Origin: Paramecium sonneborni
Taxonomy: Eukaryota; Ciliophora; Oligohymenophorea; Peniculida; Parameciidae
NCBI GenBank assembly: GCA_905182985.1
Contig: CAJJDN010000148.1
Coordinates: 236,301-300,300, forward strand
Direction of reading: 5' to 3'
DNA length: 64,000 bases
Shown here: positions 27,401-39,755 of the stretch, one piece after another
Numbering within the stretch: the first letter of the stretch is position 1
How the letters are laid out: every line of letters begins with the position of its first letter
Translations under genes and position numbers: made by a program
Notes under the pieces: generated by a model
Database searches by the model: none
What the model was told of the DNA's origin: nothing
What the model saw: the letters and a program-made list of their open reading frames with translations, nothing else

Positions 27401-29606
27401 TTATCTTATTAATAATTTGAAAATGATAAGATAATAAGATTTTGACCAAGAAATGTTTATTATAACAAGAAATTAGATAGTAAGTGATTAAAATTATTTC
27501 TCAAAGTTTATTTCGCCAAAAATTTTATAAACTTTATTAAAAATCAAAAAAGCTTCAAAATGTTGTTTATCATCTTAAAATTTTGAAACAATGACATAAT
27601 TATTATTTAAACTTGAAGAAAAGGATGAAGAATTGCTCATTTAAGTGCTCTCAACCTCCATAAAGAATTAATAACTTATAGATGAAGTAAATGTTAATCT
27701 AATTCATGATTTATTCAATTTATTAATGAAAGCGAAAAACAAATAAAAAATTTTGAAACTCATTAAGTTTGTATCAATTCTTTTGAAAAATAAAAGCAAT
27801 TTCATAAGATTTAAAGTAAAAATATAAAACTAATTAAAAAAATTCATTATGAATTTTGAAAAATACTTACTAGAAAGAAATACAAATGATTAAATTACAG
27901 ATTAAGAAGATGGAATAAAAAAAATATTTTAACTTATTTAACAACATATTTATTATAATTTTACAATTGGAAACACTTCTTAAGAAAATGAATGGCTTGA
28001 GTTTTTAAAGTAGCCTGAACTTCAATAATTATGGATGAATATGGAAAAAATTATATCTAACATTCAGCCTTAATAAGTTTAAGAATATAACTTATTTTTA
28101 TTGCCTTATATTGAATCTTTTTTGATTTGTACTGAAATTGTTAATTAAAATGAAACTTAAAGTTATGAAATTATAAAATTATCTTCAATGGAATTATCAA
28201 GTTCTTCATAAGATCATATTGATTTTAACTTTAAAAAATTATTCAAAAAACTGAGCTAAAATGGTAAAGATTATATCAATAGCATTATAATAGAATAAAT
28301 TGAATTTACAAGCAGACAATAAAATAATTAATCAAAAAAAAGAAGTTTAGTGGAATATTTTCTTTAATTTCATCCAAATATAATCAATTTTGAAGTTAAG
28401 AAGGAATATTTGAGATATAAAATTGATCCTTTAAGATCAATGAATCAGGAAATATAATTAGAACTCTTTTTAACCAATTAGCAACTTACCATATATGTCA
28501 ACATGGATACAGTTTTTGAAGATTCATACAGATAGATTAGCGCTTTGAATACTAATTAACTCAAAGTAAATTTAGCAATAAAATTTGTTGGATAATAAGC
28601 TTATGATCATGGAGGCCTAAAAAGGCATTGGTTTTAGATACTTTCAAAGGAATTTCTAAATCCAAAACATAAATTATTTATACATACTCCTAATCGACAA
28701 TTTTATTAGATAAATAGGGAATCTTATCTTGATAATGATCATCTTAATAAATTCAAATTTGTTGGAAAGATTTTTGCAAAAGCTATAATGGATGACTGTT
28801 TAATTCATGGAGAATTTCCTACCTACTTTTTTAAACATATTTTGGGTATAAAGTTGTCTATAAATGATATGTAAGATTACGATGTAGAGGAACATACAAG
28901 CATGAAATTCATTTATGGTGATAATGATATTTCCAATCTTGATTGTGTTTATACATATTGCATTAATAATAAAGGATAAGTTGAAGAAAAAGAATTAATA
29001 TAAGGAGGAAAAGATATTTAAGTTACAGACGAAAATAAAAAAGATTATATAAGAAAATATTGCCATTAATTTATGGCAAAAAACATTGAGGACCAAATTA
29101 AAGCTATTTAAGAAGGATTTTATTCAGTAATACCTAAAAATCTTATTGCCATTTTTGATTCAGCTTAATTTAAGAAATTGTTATGCGGTTAGCAATAAAT
29201 TAATGGTAAATTATATTAAATTAGGTTTTAGTTGAGAATCTTATTGAGAATCTTAGTTATAATAAAGCTGATATTAAATTTATTAAATGGCTTCAAAACA
29301 TATTAAGAACATTCAATTAAGATATGCTTGCTAAGTTTATAAATTTTGTTACAGGTAATATATTAAAGCATCTTTAGGTACTTATCTTGTACCAGCTGGA
29401 GGATTTTAAAATTTAACAAGACCAATCTAAATTAAAATAACCAATAGCAATTCTAAATTTCCTGAAGCATATACATGGTATAATTCTATAGTATTTTACA
29501 AAGTTAAAAACTTTTAGTAATCCCAGCTTATGATTCTGAAGAAGTCTTAAGGGAAAAATTAGAATTAGCCTTATTTGATGAAAATAACAACTTTTAGAGA
29601 GGATGA
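21439..29606 (+). CDS. Giant HECT E3 ubiquitin ligase (HUWE1/UPL/TOM1-like)
   Basis: Predicted 2671 residues after six introns (21487-21508, 21736-21760, 25087-25115, 29206-29231, 29355-29377, 29478-29503) and removal of one surplus T at 22401-22404; the total is then an exact multiple of three. HECT ligases accept ubiquitin on a cysteine and pass it to substrates. The C-terminal ~360 residues are a clear HECT domain: YDHGGLKRHWF, FKFVGKIFAKAI, FINFVTGTYLVPAGGF and PEAYTC. The catalytic Cys (about residue 2638) is created only by splicing the 26-nt intron 29478-29503, which splits its codon TG|T. The long N-terminal part is helical and armadillo-like. An acidic, Gln-rich stretch near 26.7-27.2 kb recalls HUWE1-type ligases. 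The first intron is needed to keep the N-terminal frame from the ATG at 21439. The intron at 25087 begins GTT and is the least certain. Confidence 0.88.
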
Positions 29607-30818
29607 TTTATCATACATAAAATATAAATAAAAAATTTCATAAGAAAATTATTAAATTTCTCTTATTTAAAAAATAAATTAATTTACTATTTGTCGTGTT
29701 TGGAATATATTTTTTAATTTTTAGTTTGAATATCTTTAGTTTTACTAGACATACCAGGGAGTTTGGTTTCTTGATAATCTATTTATATTTTTGTAGTTAT
29801 TATCAGAATTTAGCTTTTATTAGGAAATTCACATCCATTTTTAATAATTTTAAATATTCTCTTTTATTAATAATGCTTAAACAATTTTCATTGCGATTGC
29901 AAATGATTATAATAATGTACTGATCTGTAGTATTAATTTAATAGTCGAATTATCTTTATAATAATTTGAGTAACACTAATCACAATTATTAATATTTAAA
30001 CAAACTAAAAAACCTTCTATACAATTTTAAAATTAATTATTTAAGTAAAAATAACCAAGCTTACAATGGTTTTTCCCAATAAAATTAACACATAATTTTA
30101 ATTCAAATAAAATTAGGACTAAGTTAAAGAATATTAAATACAATGTTTATTATACTAAAAATATCATTCATCATTCCAATTTCATATCCCTCAATTCTAT
30201 ATCCTAAATTATGATCATCATTATAAACTTTATTAATTGTTAATCTCAGTCTTAAAATAATATTAATTTAAAATTATCCATCATAAATTTCATATTTAGA
30301 AGAATCTAATTTAATAATTGTCTAATTTATGTATTTCCTATTAATCGATCATAATTTGTCAAAATATAATAACAAGATGGATAATTTAAATTATTTGATA
30401 TAATAGCATAAGATAATCTTCCAGTAAATTAACTTAACATAATTAATTCTTACCCTTTGTCTTTATGTTAATAAAGTCTTCCTTAAATATGTTATATATT
30501 TTATTCAAGCAAAGGTATTTCATATATTTACTTTTGTATATTTTCCTTATTTTTAATTATAAAATTCAAATGTTGTTTTTTTTAAGATACACAATATAAG
30601 CAAAAAGCATTAGTATTTGATGTTGGTTCAAAAGGATAAACAATATGATATTCAATCACTTCACTTATTCAATCGATGTTTACAGAAATAATCATCATAC
30701 TCTGCATAATTTCTTTCTATTCTATAAAATATATAAATATCTTCCTTATATTAATTATTAATAATTTGTGTAATATTATTTTGAATATATATTATATATT
30801 ATAATATCCTTATTTTAT
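29607..30818. other. AT-rich intergenic stretch
   Basis: Lies between the HECT gene 3' end and the 3' end of a minus-strand pseudogene. Only short, non-protein-like frames were seen. Confidence 0.45.
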
Positions 30819-32176
30819 CATGATATATCTTTGATTCTCACTTTTGAATTGCACAAATCCACATATGGATACAAATCTTAAGATTATTCTACACTCGCTT
30901 CTATTATTACTATATCGTTAATTTTAAATTGAAATGCCTTTCCTTGAGTATTATGAGTATGATGAAAATATGGCTCAGAATTATGAAATAATAAGTATGA
31001 TCTATTATAAAATTAATAAAATTGAATACCCTTTTCCTTAACCAGCACCTATGTAACCTTTTTATTTAACAATTTCTCTAAATCCAATTCCAATCAAACA
31101 CTCTTTTCCAATTCCCAGCATTTCGAATGCAAAGCGTATTTTACCAGTCTTAGGAATTACTTGTTTACACATACAATTACCCCATATACCTTCACCGATT
31201 TCAATAATCTTTCCATTATCACTTATCTAAATATCATTATGTTTTAGGTGAAAATGTTAAATTAGGATACATTTAGATCTAAAGGTTGTTAATAAAATTT
31301 TATGGTCATACCTTTAATTACCAGAAAAGTTTTAAGAATTAATATGAAGGGGCAAGAGAATAATCATATCCAATTTCCTCTAGGCTAAGAATTTAAATAA
31401 TTATGGCTATCTTATAATGTCTAATATTGTTGGCTACAATTTTCTAATATCATACAGTAATTATTTTCAAAACCATATATGACAATCTTTCAATTATGCT
31501 CTCCAAATCAAGTCTAATGAGAATTTTTCATTGTATTTCTTAATAGCTGCCATTTAATTTTCTTTGAATTTTCTTTTTATACAATTTACCCATTTTGGTC
31601 ATTATTTTTTAATTTTAGGTCTTCAGTTTCAAATTTCTCAATATTTGTATTTTAGTCCATTTAAATATTTGAAAGTATTTAAATACATTTACTAAATTCT
31701 GTAAAATCCTTAAACTTTTATAATTTTGAATTAAGTTGAACTTCTATGATTAATTAATTTAAAAAATGTTATTAATGAAAGGATTCATTTAGAGATTTTT
31801 TGGATCCTTTATTAATTTATCTAATTCTTCAAAGAAACTATATTTGTATTTGTTTAATGATGATCCTATTATTAAAATATTCTGAATCCAATTATTTACA
31901 ATCTTAATTAATTAATCTAGTTATTAATTAATGATTCGATTTACTTTACATTAGTTATCGTTGTATCCTCAATATTGGTAAGTTTCTTCTTTTATTCATT
32001 CTCAATGATCTAAATGACTTTTTTAAACCCCATTGTTTTAGCTGTTGTTTCATTAAAATCTAAGCATTTATTACATAAGAGCCTCTAATAGTTTGATAAT
32101 TTTGGATCAAGAACTACAGTAAGAATTGACTAATTGTGTTTATAAGCACATTGTCATTATTTTTGATTTTCTATCA
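30819..32176 (-). pseudogene. Zinc-ribbon / coiled-coil / SPRY-like gene, frame-broken
   Basis: The N-terminus carries a Cys/His module with VVLDPKL and RLLCNKCLDF, then a coiled coil with YSFFEELDKLI. The C-terminus looks like a SPRY-type fold (EIGEGIWGNCMCKQVIP, FAFEMLGIGKECLIGIGFRE, TQGKAFQFKINDIVIIE). A 28-nt intron, GTATTC...AATAG, joins the last two exons cleanly near 31.0 kb. Against function: an in-frame TGA lies eight codons after the ATG at 32176, at least three further frame changes occur in the middle, and more TGA codons lie before the SPRY-like part. It is paralogous in its first half to the genes at 52282 and 53933 (minus). Probably a decaying member of an expanded family. End set at the TGA after VRIKDIS. 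Confidence 0.6.
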
Positions 32177-32588
32177 TCTCTAATTAATACATAAATTTAA
32201 TTAATTGATAAAAGATAATTTATTTTTGCTTTATAAATACCAAAATTTTATATACCAATTAAACGTAATTTATATGGCAAGGAATATAAATAATTGAATG
32301 AAAACATATTGGCAAATTAAATTTATATATAAATTAATATGATAATAAATTAAACTAATCAATAGGTGTGTGTTAAATCATCAATATAGAACATCCAAAA
32401 GTATACCCTAAAGAAACAAAAAGTAGAAGGGAGAGAACATATAAAGCTTCAGGGTTGCTCTTACTTGGAATAGAGTTATTCTAAGTTGGTTTCCTATTTC
32501 TATTGATGTATCATCTGCGGCTATAAAAATTTTAATCAGAAGTTAATAGAAGAGGAGATAATCGCATAGATCAAAAATATAGACCCAA
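32177..32588. other. Short intergenic stretch
   Basis: No recognised gene. Base composition becomes less AT-rich from about 32.4 kb on. Confidence 0.4.
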
Positions 32589-33216
32589 ATGAGTGAAGAC
32601 TCTGTAGAACATTTCTATATATTACAATATCTCAAAGACAACTTTTCATCTTCAATAAATATTCTCGTAGATACATTGAGGCAATCTCCTTCCATGTTTT
32701 TATTTAAAGGTTATCCTAGTTGTGAAGTTTATGAAACTAATGAAGTGAGCGGTACTTAGCAGAATCAGGCAACTATATAAAGAAGCCCTCTCTAATGGAA
32801 CAAAAAATAAACCATAGTTTTCCAGAAACATAAGTGCTGAGTCTCGTTCTTAAGTGATAGAATGATTCTGGAATAAGAATAGCGAGAGCCATTATGAATT
32901 ATAGATCACCATTCTAAGCTCTCCAATTTACCTGAACAATTTATCATAATTCCATTCTTGGATTCAGGTTAACCCTTTAAAACCCTTGGTGCTAGAGGAT
33001 TGTAGAGGAGATAAACTTAGGGTCATCGAAATCGATGCAATTTCATCTTAGAGGTAATAGAAATGAAGAAAGAATAGATATAGATAATCAACTACGAAGT
33101 TCAGCCTGGTGATAATAAAATTATATAATAATTTCGAATACATAATGGTAAATAAATACGATACCTGAGTCAAATACTTTAAAATTATATAATTAATAAT
33201 AGGGTACTATAATTGT
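32589..33216 (+). pseudogene. Coding-like block of unknown family with in-frame TGAs
   Basis: Protein-like pieces on the + strand starting at an ATG at 32589 (MSEDSVEHFYILQYLKDNF), broken by TGA codons near 32839, 32864 and 32932, and continuing in other frames (for example NRCNFILEVIEMKKEQ and IINYEVQPGDNK). The block is visibly richer in G and C than its neighbours. I do not recognise the family. Frames of this size can stay open by chance in code 6, so the coding claim is weak. It may be a relic gene or inserted sequence. Confidence 0.3.
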
Positions 33217-35198
33217 AATAATCATAAATAAAAAGTTAATATAAGAGAAAAGTTGAGAGCACTCTGAAGACATTTTGGCTTGAGATTAAAATGAAAAAAA
33301 TCATTCAAAAAGAGTATTATGCACAAAGTATATGGCTATAAAAAAATGAAATGATGCATATTCAAGATTCAATCAATCAGATTAAATCAACTAAATAATT
33401 ACTTAAAGAAGATAGAACAAATTTACTATTAAGTAATTTAGAAAACATGAATAAATTAAATGAAAGTGTTGAATTATTGAAGAATCTTTTACATTTAATA
33501 GATTGAATTAATTATCATTTCTATTAAAAAGTGGACTTAATATTCAAAATGTGGAAAAAGTCATAAATAAGAGATAATCTAAAGAATATTATGATTATTA
33601 ATTATTTATTGAATTCATTAAGGAACAATAAAATACTTAAATTCAAGTTAAGATTGACTTTAAAGTTAATATTCAGAATTTATTATCTTCATTAACAGAA
33701 ACAGGTTTAATTATAAAATGTCAATTATTATTAGAAAATCAAATAACAAAACCTATTTTTTTAGAGAATTGTGATATGAAAGATAATGAAGATATAGAAG
33801 AAGTTTAACATTTATTAATTTAGGAACTTAATTTATTATATGAAAATCATAAGAAATAAATCACATTATTTGATCTTTGTAAAGAGAGAACAAGTTGAAA
33901 ACGTTTTGGTGTTTAAAATGTTCAGATGGTACGATTAAATGTACTTCTATTTATACAGTTCATCAAATTTGGAAATAAATTCAATAAAAAATTAGAAAAA
34001 ATGAATTAAAATGCTGATGTATTTTAACTAAAAGTAAACTGTCCTAAGGATTATTTATAAATAATAGAAAGGATGTATTTCTGCAATTGAAAATACAACA
34101 AATTAATTAAATATTATTAATTAAGAATATTCTAGTAAAGTTAATTCTACAACTAATAATTTAATTAATACATCTTGGAAACCGTTGTCTAAAGAAGAAA
34201 TTATTAAAATTGCATAAGATTTAAGCTATTAATTAATAAAATAGTTATTAAAATCCATTATCAATTGAAGATAATAATTAAGATAATTAAATAAATGAAA
34301 TTCTTAAAGACACTGTTTTACGTTTATAAGAATGTTAACGAACTTAATTAAACAAAATAAATGGTTTAATTAATAATTTATTAATAGTTGATAATATTTA
34401 AAGTAAAATTAAAGAAAGTACTTAAGCAGTAGAATGTTAAAGTATTATATACACAATTGATTAATAATGAACAAAACCAATCGTCTTAGAATTTTAATTA
34501 AAAGAGTTAGATTTATCAATTCATCTTAAAAATCAAAATAATTAAGATTTCAAACAAAAATTAAAGAATAATCAATACCATTCACTTATAATTTATTATA
34601 AAATAATTCAATTAAATAGCCTGAAAGGTGTGGAGCAATTGCATTTAATAAAGATAATTGAATTATAGCAATTAGTAGTGAGTAATAGATCAAAGTATTT
34701 GAATTTAATCAAGAATAGTTGAAATAAACTCAATATCTAAGTGAACATTCAAAAGAGGTTGAATTTTATTAAGAAATCAAATTAATTTATATCAGAAATT
34801 TAAGATAATTATATTATAATATGGTAAATGAATGAAATTAATGGATTTGTAAATAGAAATTAAATGGGCATTCAAATAGAATTTATTGTTTTAATATTGA
34901 ACAATTATCTTGTCTTTCAGAAAAAACATTTAAATGAATTATTTATTGATTTTGGAACAGTTTATTTGGATTAATGAGTGATAATGGAGATTATTTGATT
35001 ACATCAATTGATTTTTTTTTTAAATTATTTCTCCATAATGTTAATTGAAAAAATTAGTTAGGTTATAAATTATGCTATTTAATAGGTATATTATTACAGC
35101 AAAAAACCTAAGAAATCATTATCAATAAATTAGTAAATGAGATGACAATCCATCTTTCCATGACACCTTCTATAATTAGGCCCAATAAAAATACTTTG
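33217..35198 (+). pseudogene. Degenerate WD40-family gene (duplicate-end copy 1)
   Basis: Pieces typical of an expanded Paramecium WD40 family appear in order but in shifting frames: a helical segment near 33355 (IQDSINQIKSTKQLLKED), a Cys-containing segment near 33905 (FWCLKCSDGTIKC), a start of the repeat region near 34630 (RCGAIAFNKDNQIIAISSEQ), a WD-like GHSNRIYCFNIEQL, and LMSDNGDYLITS near 34975. Many TGA codons interrupt all frames, so this is a dead gene, not just a sequencing slip. The block is repeated exactly at 35200-37181 after a single N. Confidence 0.6.
33217..35198 (+). repeat. Join-flanking direct repeat B, copy 1
   Basis: 1982 bases ending at the N; by eye identical to 35200-37181. 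Confidence 0.9.
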
Positions 35199-35199
35199 N
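35199..35199. other. Single-N contig join
   Basis: One N separates two identical 1982-base blocks, as expected where overlapping contigs were scaffolded without merging. Confidence 0.9.
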
Positions 35200-37181
35200 A
35201 ATAATCATAAATAAAAAGTTAATATAAGAGAAAAGTTGAGAGCACTCTGAAGACATTTTGGCTTGAGATTAAAATGAAAAAAATCATTCAAAAAGAGTAT
35301 TATGCACAAAGTATATGGCTATAAAAAAATGAAATGATGCATATTCAAGATTCAATCAATCAGATTAAATCAACTAAATAATTACTTAAAGAAGATAGAA
35401 CAAATTTACTATTAAGTAATTTAGAAAACATGAATAAATTAAATGAAAGTGTTGAATTATTGAAGAATCTTTTACATTTAATAGATTGAATTAATTATCA
35501 TTTCTATTAAAAAGTGGACTTAATATTCAAAATGTGGAAAAAGTCATAAATAAGAGATAATCTAAAGAATATTATGATTATTAATTATTTATTGAATTCA
35601 TTAAGGAACAATAAAATACTTAAATTCAAGTTAAGATTGACTTTAAAGTTAATATTCAGAATTTATTATCTTCATTAACAGAAACAGGTTTAATTATAAA
35701 ATGTCAATTATTATTAGAAAATCAAATAACAAAACCTATTTTTTTAGAGAATTGTGATATGAAAGATAATGAAGATATAGAAGAAGTTTAACATTTATTA
35801 ATTTAGGAACTTAATTTATTATATGAAAATCATAAGAAATAAATCACATTATTTGATCTTTGTAAAGAGAGAACAAGTTGAAAACGTTTTGGTGTTTAAA
35901 ATGTTCAGATGGTACGATTAAATGTACTTCTATTTATACAGTTCATCAAATTTGGAAATAAATTCAATAAAAAATTAGAAAAAATGAATTAAAATGCTGA
36001 TGTATTTTAACTAAAAGTAAACTGTCCTAAGGATTATTTATAAATAATAGAAAGGATGTATTTCTGCAATTGAAAATACAACAAATTAATTAAATATTAT
36101 TAATTAAGAATATTCTAGTAAAGTTAATTCTACAACTAATAATTTAATTAATACATCTTGGAAACCGTTGTCTAAAGAAGAAATTATTAAAATTGCATAA
36201 GATTTAAGCTATTAATTAATAAAATAGTTATTAAAATCCATTATCAATTGAAGATAATAATTAAGATAATTAAATAAATGAAATTCTTAAAGACACTGTT
36301 TTACGTTTATAAGAATGTTAACGAACTTAATTAAACAAAATAAATGGTTTAATTAATAATTTATTAATAGTTGATAATATTTAAAGTAAAATTAAAGAAA
36401 GTACTTAAGCAGTAGAATGTTAAAGTATTATATACACAATTGATTAATAATGAACAAAACCAATCGTCTTAGAATTTTAATTAAAAGAGTTAGATTTATC
36501 AATTCATCTTAAAAATCAAAATAATTAAGATTTCAAACAAAAATTAAAGAATAATCAATACCATTCACTTATAATTTATTATAAAATAATTCAATTAAAT
36601 AGCCTGAAAGGTGTGGAGCAATTGCATTTAATAAAGATAATTGAATTATAGCAATTAGTAGTGAGTAATAGATCAAAGTATTTGAATTTAATCAAGAATA
36701 GTTGAAATAAACTCAATATCTAAGTGAACATTCAAAAGAGGTTGAATTTTATTAAGAAATCAAATTAATTTATATCAGAAATTTAAGATAATTATATTAT
36801 AATATGGTAAATGAATGAAATTAATGGATTTGTAAATAGAAATTAAATGGGCATTCAAATAGAATTTATTGTTTTAATATTGAACAATTATCTTGTCTTT
36901 CAGAAAAAACATTTAAATGAATTATTTATTGATTTTGGAACAGTTTATTTGGATTAATGAGTGATAATGGAGATTATTTGATTACATCAATTGATTTTTT
37001 TTTTAAATTATTTCTCCATAATGTTAATTGAAAAAATTAGTTAGGTTATAAATTATGCTATTTAATAGGTATATTATTACAGCAAAAAACCTAAGAAATC
37101 ATTATCAATAAATTAGTAAATGAGATGACAATCCATCTTTCCATGACACCTTCTATAATTAGGCCCAATAAAAATACTTTG
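35200..37181 (+). repeat. Join-flanking direct repeat B, copy 2 (holds the same WD40 pseudogene)
   Basis: Begins at the base after the N and repeats 33217-35198. The WD40-family relic inside it is very probably the same locus and should not be counted twice. Confidence 0.9.
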
Positions 37182-38433
37182 ATTTCAAACTAATTATATA
37201 GATCATTCTTTTTTATGAGATTTATCGCGCTTGATCAATGTACTTTATTGATGAAAATAAGAGCTCTATAAAGGAATTTAAACCATATTTAACACAAAAA
37301 AGGGGAAATACGGTGCTTTGGTTGAATATTAGAAAATAGTTGATTAGCAATTTTGCTCTTTAACTAAAGATAAAAAAATTTCTTTTGCATTTTGAAATAT
37401 CAAATCAAAGATGAAACAATTGATGCAAAATGAAGAATAATGTTGAATATTAAGATGAAATTAATATCACACAATAATAGATTATAAGAATTAATATTCT
37501 CTAATAATGAAATTTTCAGAATTAAAAAATATAGCATCAAACAAATTATTCTAGGGGTAACTTTAGAGGAAAATATCTTATTAGTTTACTAATCTATAAA
37601 ATAGAGACATTGGACAACTATACTTAGAAAATTTATTGTAAAATTAAAGGGTTTGGAATCAAGAATGAAATGAATTGCAACAATATGTATCAGCCTTAAT
37701 AGCTATCATAAACAATTGGCTTCTTTGTTGATGACTGTAAAAAAATTGAAAGCTTGCAAGTATGTAAAGAGGGAATAATTAAATTATGGAGTGTAGGAAT
37801 GATTAGTGAAAAAATATGCAATCCATTAAAAATTTGGATTAGAAGTTTGCAATGATTTTAAATTGGAGGAATAGGATTTGGAATGCTAATGAAGGAATTA
37901 AAAAAGTGAAATTAATTATCAAAAAAGATAAATTAATTGGTATGAACAAGAAATTAAACTAAGATTTGCACAAAATATTTAATGAGGGACGTATAACAGA
38001 ATTAGCATTAAAAATTTCTAAATACTGACATAATAATATCGAAGCTTTGATATTTATCTAAGGTCTCTAATTAATATTTTAATATCGAATCTGAGTAGAG
38101 AACTGTCTGAAAAAAAATATGGGAATTTGTCGTTATTTTACAAAAGTTTAATTAGTGTTATTATCCAAATAAAATTAATTTGTTTTGGAAATAAAAAGTT
38201 CTATAAAAATAAAAATTAATTTAAATATGATATAAAGTTCTGCTTGTAATTTTTCTAAGCAGCTAATCTATTAATGCAGACAATAATAACAGTGAGCAAG
38301 TTGAACACTAAGGTTTGATAAACTATTCTGAAAAAACTTTGTAATTTCGGAAAATTAAGGAAAAGTATTGTCAACAGACATACCATTATATCAGTCTTAT
38401 ATTCTACTCTAATATTTTATAGGTATAGCAATT
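37182..38433 (+). pseudogene. Degenerate coding-like sequence, family unknown
   Basis: Short protein-like pieces (for example NRDIGQLYLENLLQNQRVW near 37603 and NELQQYVSALIAIINNWLLC just after) are interrupted by TGA and frame changes. The first part may be the tail of the WD40 relic. Nothing allows a product call. The last 305 bases recur after the N run. Confidence 0.3.
38129..38433 (+). repeat. Gap-flanking direct repeat C, copy 1
   Basis: 305 bases ending at the N run and recurring at 39282-39586. Confidence 0.9.
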
Positions 38434-39281
38434 NNNNNNNNNNNNNNNNNNNNNNNNNNNNNNNNNNNNNNNNNNNNNNNNNNNNNNNNNNNNNNNNNNN
38501 NNNNNNNNNNNNNNNNNNNNNNNNNNNNNNNNNNNNNNNNNNNNNNNNNNNNNNNNNNNNNNNNNNNNNNNNNNNNNNNNNNNNNNNNNNNNNNNNNNNN
38601 NNNNNNNNNNNNNNNNNNNNNNNNNNNNNNNNNNNNNNNNNNNNNNNNNNNNNNNNNNNNNNNNNNNNNNNNNNNNNNNNNNNNNNNNNNNNNNNNNNNN
38701 NNNNNNNNNNNNNNNNNNNNNNNNNNNNNNNNNNNNNNNNNNNNNNNNNNNNNNNNNNNNNNNNNNNNNNNNNNNNNNNNNNNNNNNNNNNNNNNNNNNN
38801 NNNNNNNNNNNNNNNNNNNNNNNNNNNNNNNNNNNNNNNNNNNNNNNNNNNNNNNNNNNNNNNNNNNNNNNNNNNNNNNNNNNNNNNNNNNNNNNNNNNN
38901 NNNNNNNNNNNNNNNNNNNNNNNNNNNNNNNNNNNNNNNNNNNNNNNNNNNNNNNNNNNNNNNNNNNNNNNNNNNNNNNNNNNNNNNNNNNNNNNNNNNN
39001 NNNNNNNNNNNNNNNNNNNNNNNNNNNNNNNNNNNNNNNNNNNNNNNNNNNNNNNNNNNNNNNNNNNNNNNNNNNNNNNNNNNNNNNNNNNNNNNNNNNN
39101 NNNNNNNNNNNNNNNNNNNNNNNNNNNNNNNNNNNNNNNNNNNNNNNNNNNNNNNNNNNNNNNNNNNNNNNNNNNNNNNNNNNNNNNNNNNNNNNNNNNN
39201 NNNNNNNNNNNNNNNNNNNNNNNNNNNNNNNNNNNNNNNNNNNNNNNNNNNNNNNNNNNNNNNNNNNNNNNNNNNNNNNNN
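38434..39281. other. Assembly gap (N run)
   Basis: 848 undetermined bases with the same 305-base sequence on both sides. Confidence 0.98.
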
Positions 39282-39586
39282 GTCGTTATTTTACAAAAGT
39301 TTAATTAGTGTTATTATCCAAATAAAATTAATTTGTTTTGGAAATAAAAAGTTCTATAAAAATAAAAATTAATTTAAATATGATATAAAGTTCTGCTTGT
39401 AATTTTTCTAAGCAGCTAATCTATTAATGCAGACAATAATAACAGTGAGCAAGTTGAACACTAAGGTTTGATAAACTATTCTGAAAAAACTTTGTAATTT
39501 CGGAAAATTAAGGAAAAGTATTGTCAACAGACATACCATTATATCAGTCTTATATTCTACTCTAATATTTTATAGGTATAGCAATT
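39282..39586 (+). repeat. Gap-flanking direct repeat C, copy 2
   Basis: Starts at the first base after the gap and matches 38129-38433. Confidence 0.9.
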
Positions 39587-39755
39587 GCTCTATATCCTTG
39601 ATTCATTTTATCTAGTGGTTCTTATTCTTCATCAGCCATAACAATATTAATTTCATAAATTGTAATATCAAGAGTCATTGATTTTTTGTAAACTAAATAA
39701 ACCTAATTATGATTGATCTAAACCAATTCTGAATCTGTTGCTAAACATCTAATCC
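39544..39755 (-). pseudogene. MABP-like fragment
   Basis: A minus-strand frame reads NQVYLVYKKS, ITIYEINIVMADEEQEP and NQGYRAIAIPIK before TGA at 39546-39544. This pattern (a VYLxYKK strand, then an acidic loop and GYxAI) recalls the MABP beta-prism of MVB12/DENN-type membrane-traffic proteins. Only one repeat-sized piece is seen. A Q/K-rich low-complexity frame lies upstream to about 39.96 kb and could be a preceding exon, but no clean intron joins it. Frame-like sequence also continues past the TGA. Treat as a possible C-terminal exon or a relic. Confidence 0.3.

Noticed and set aside
29472..29490. Apparent replacement of the HECT catalytic Cys by Trp (PEAYTW).
   Set aside because: The Trp codon exists only in the unspliced reading. 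A 26-nt intron restores TGT and the correct C-terminal frame.
33217..37181. Biological tandem duplication of a WD40 gene.
   Set aside because: The copies look identical and meet exactly at an N, which fits an unmerged contig overlap far better.
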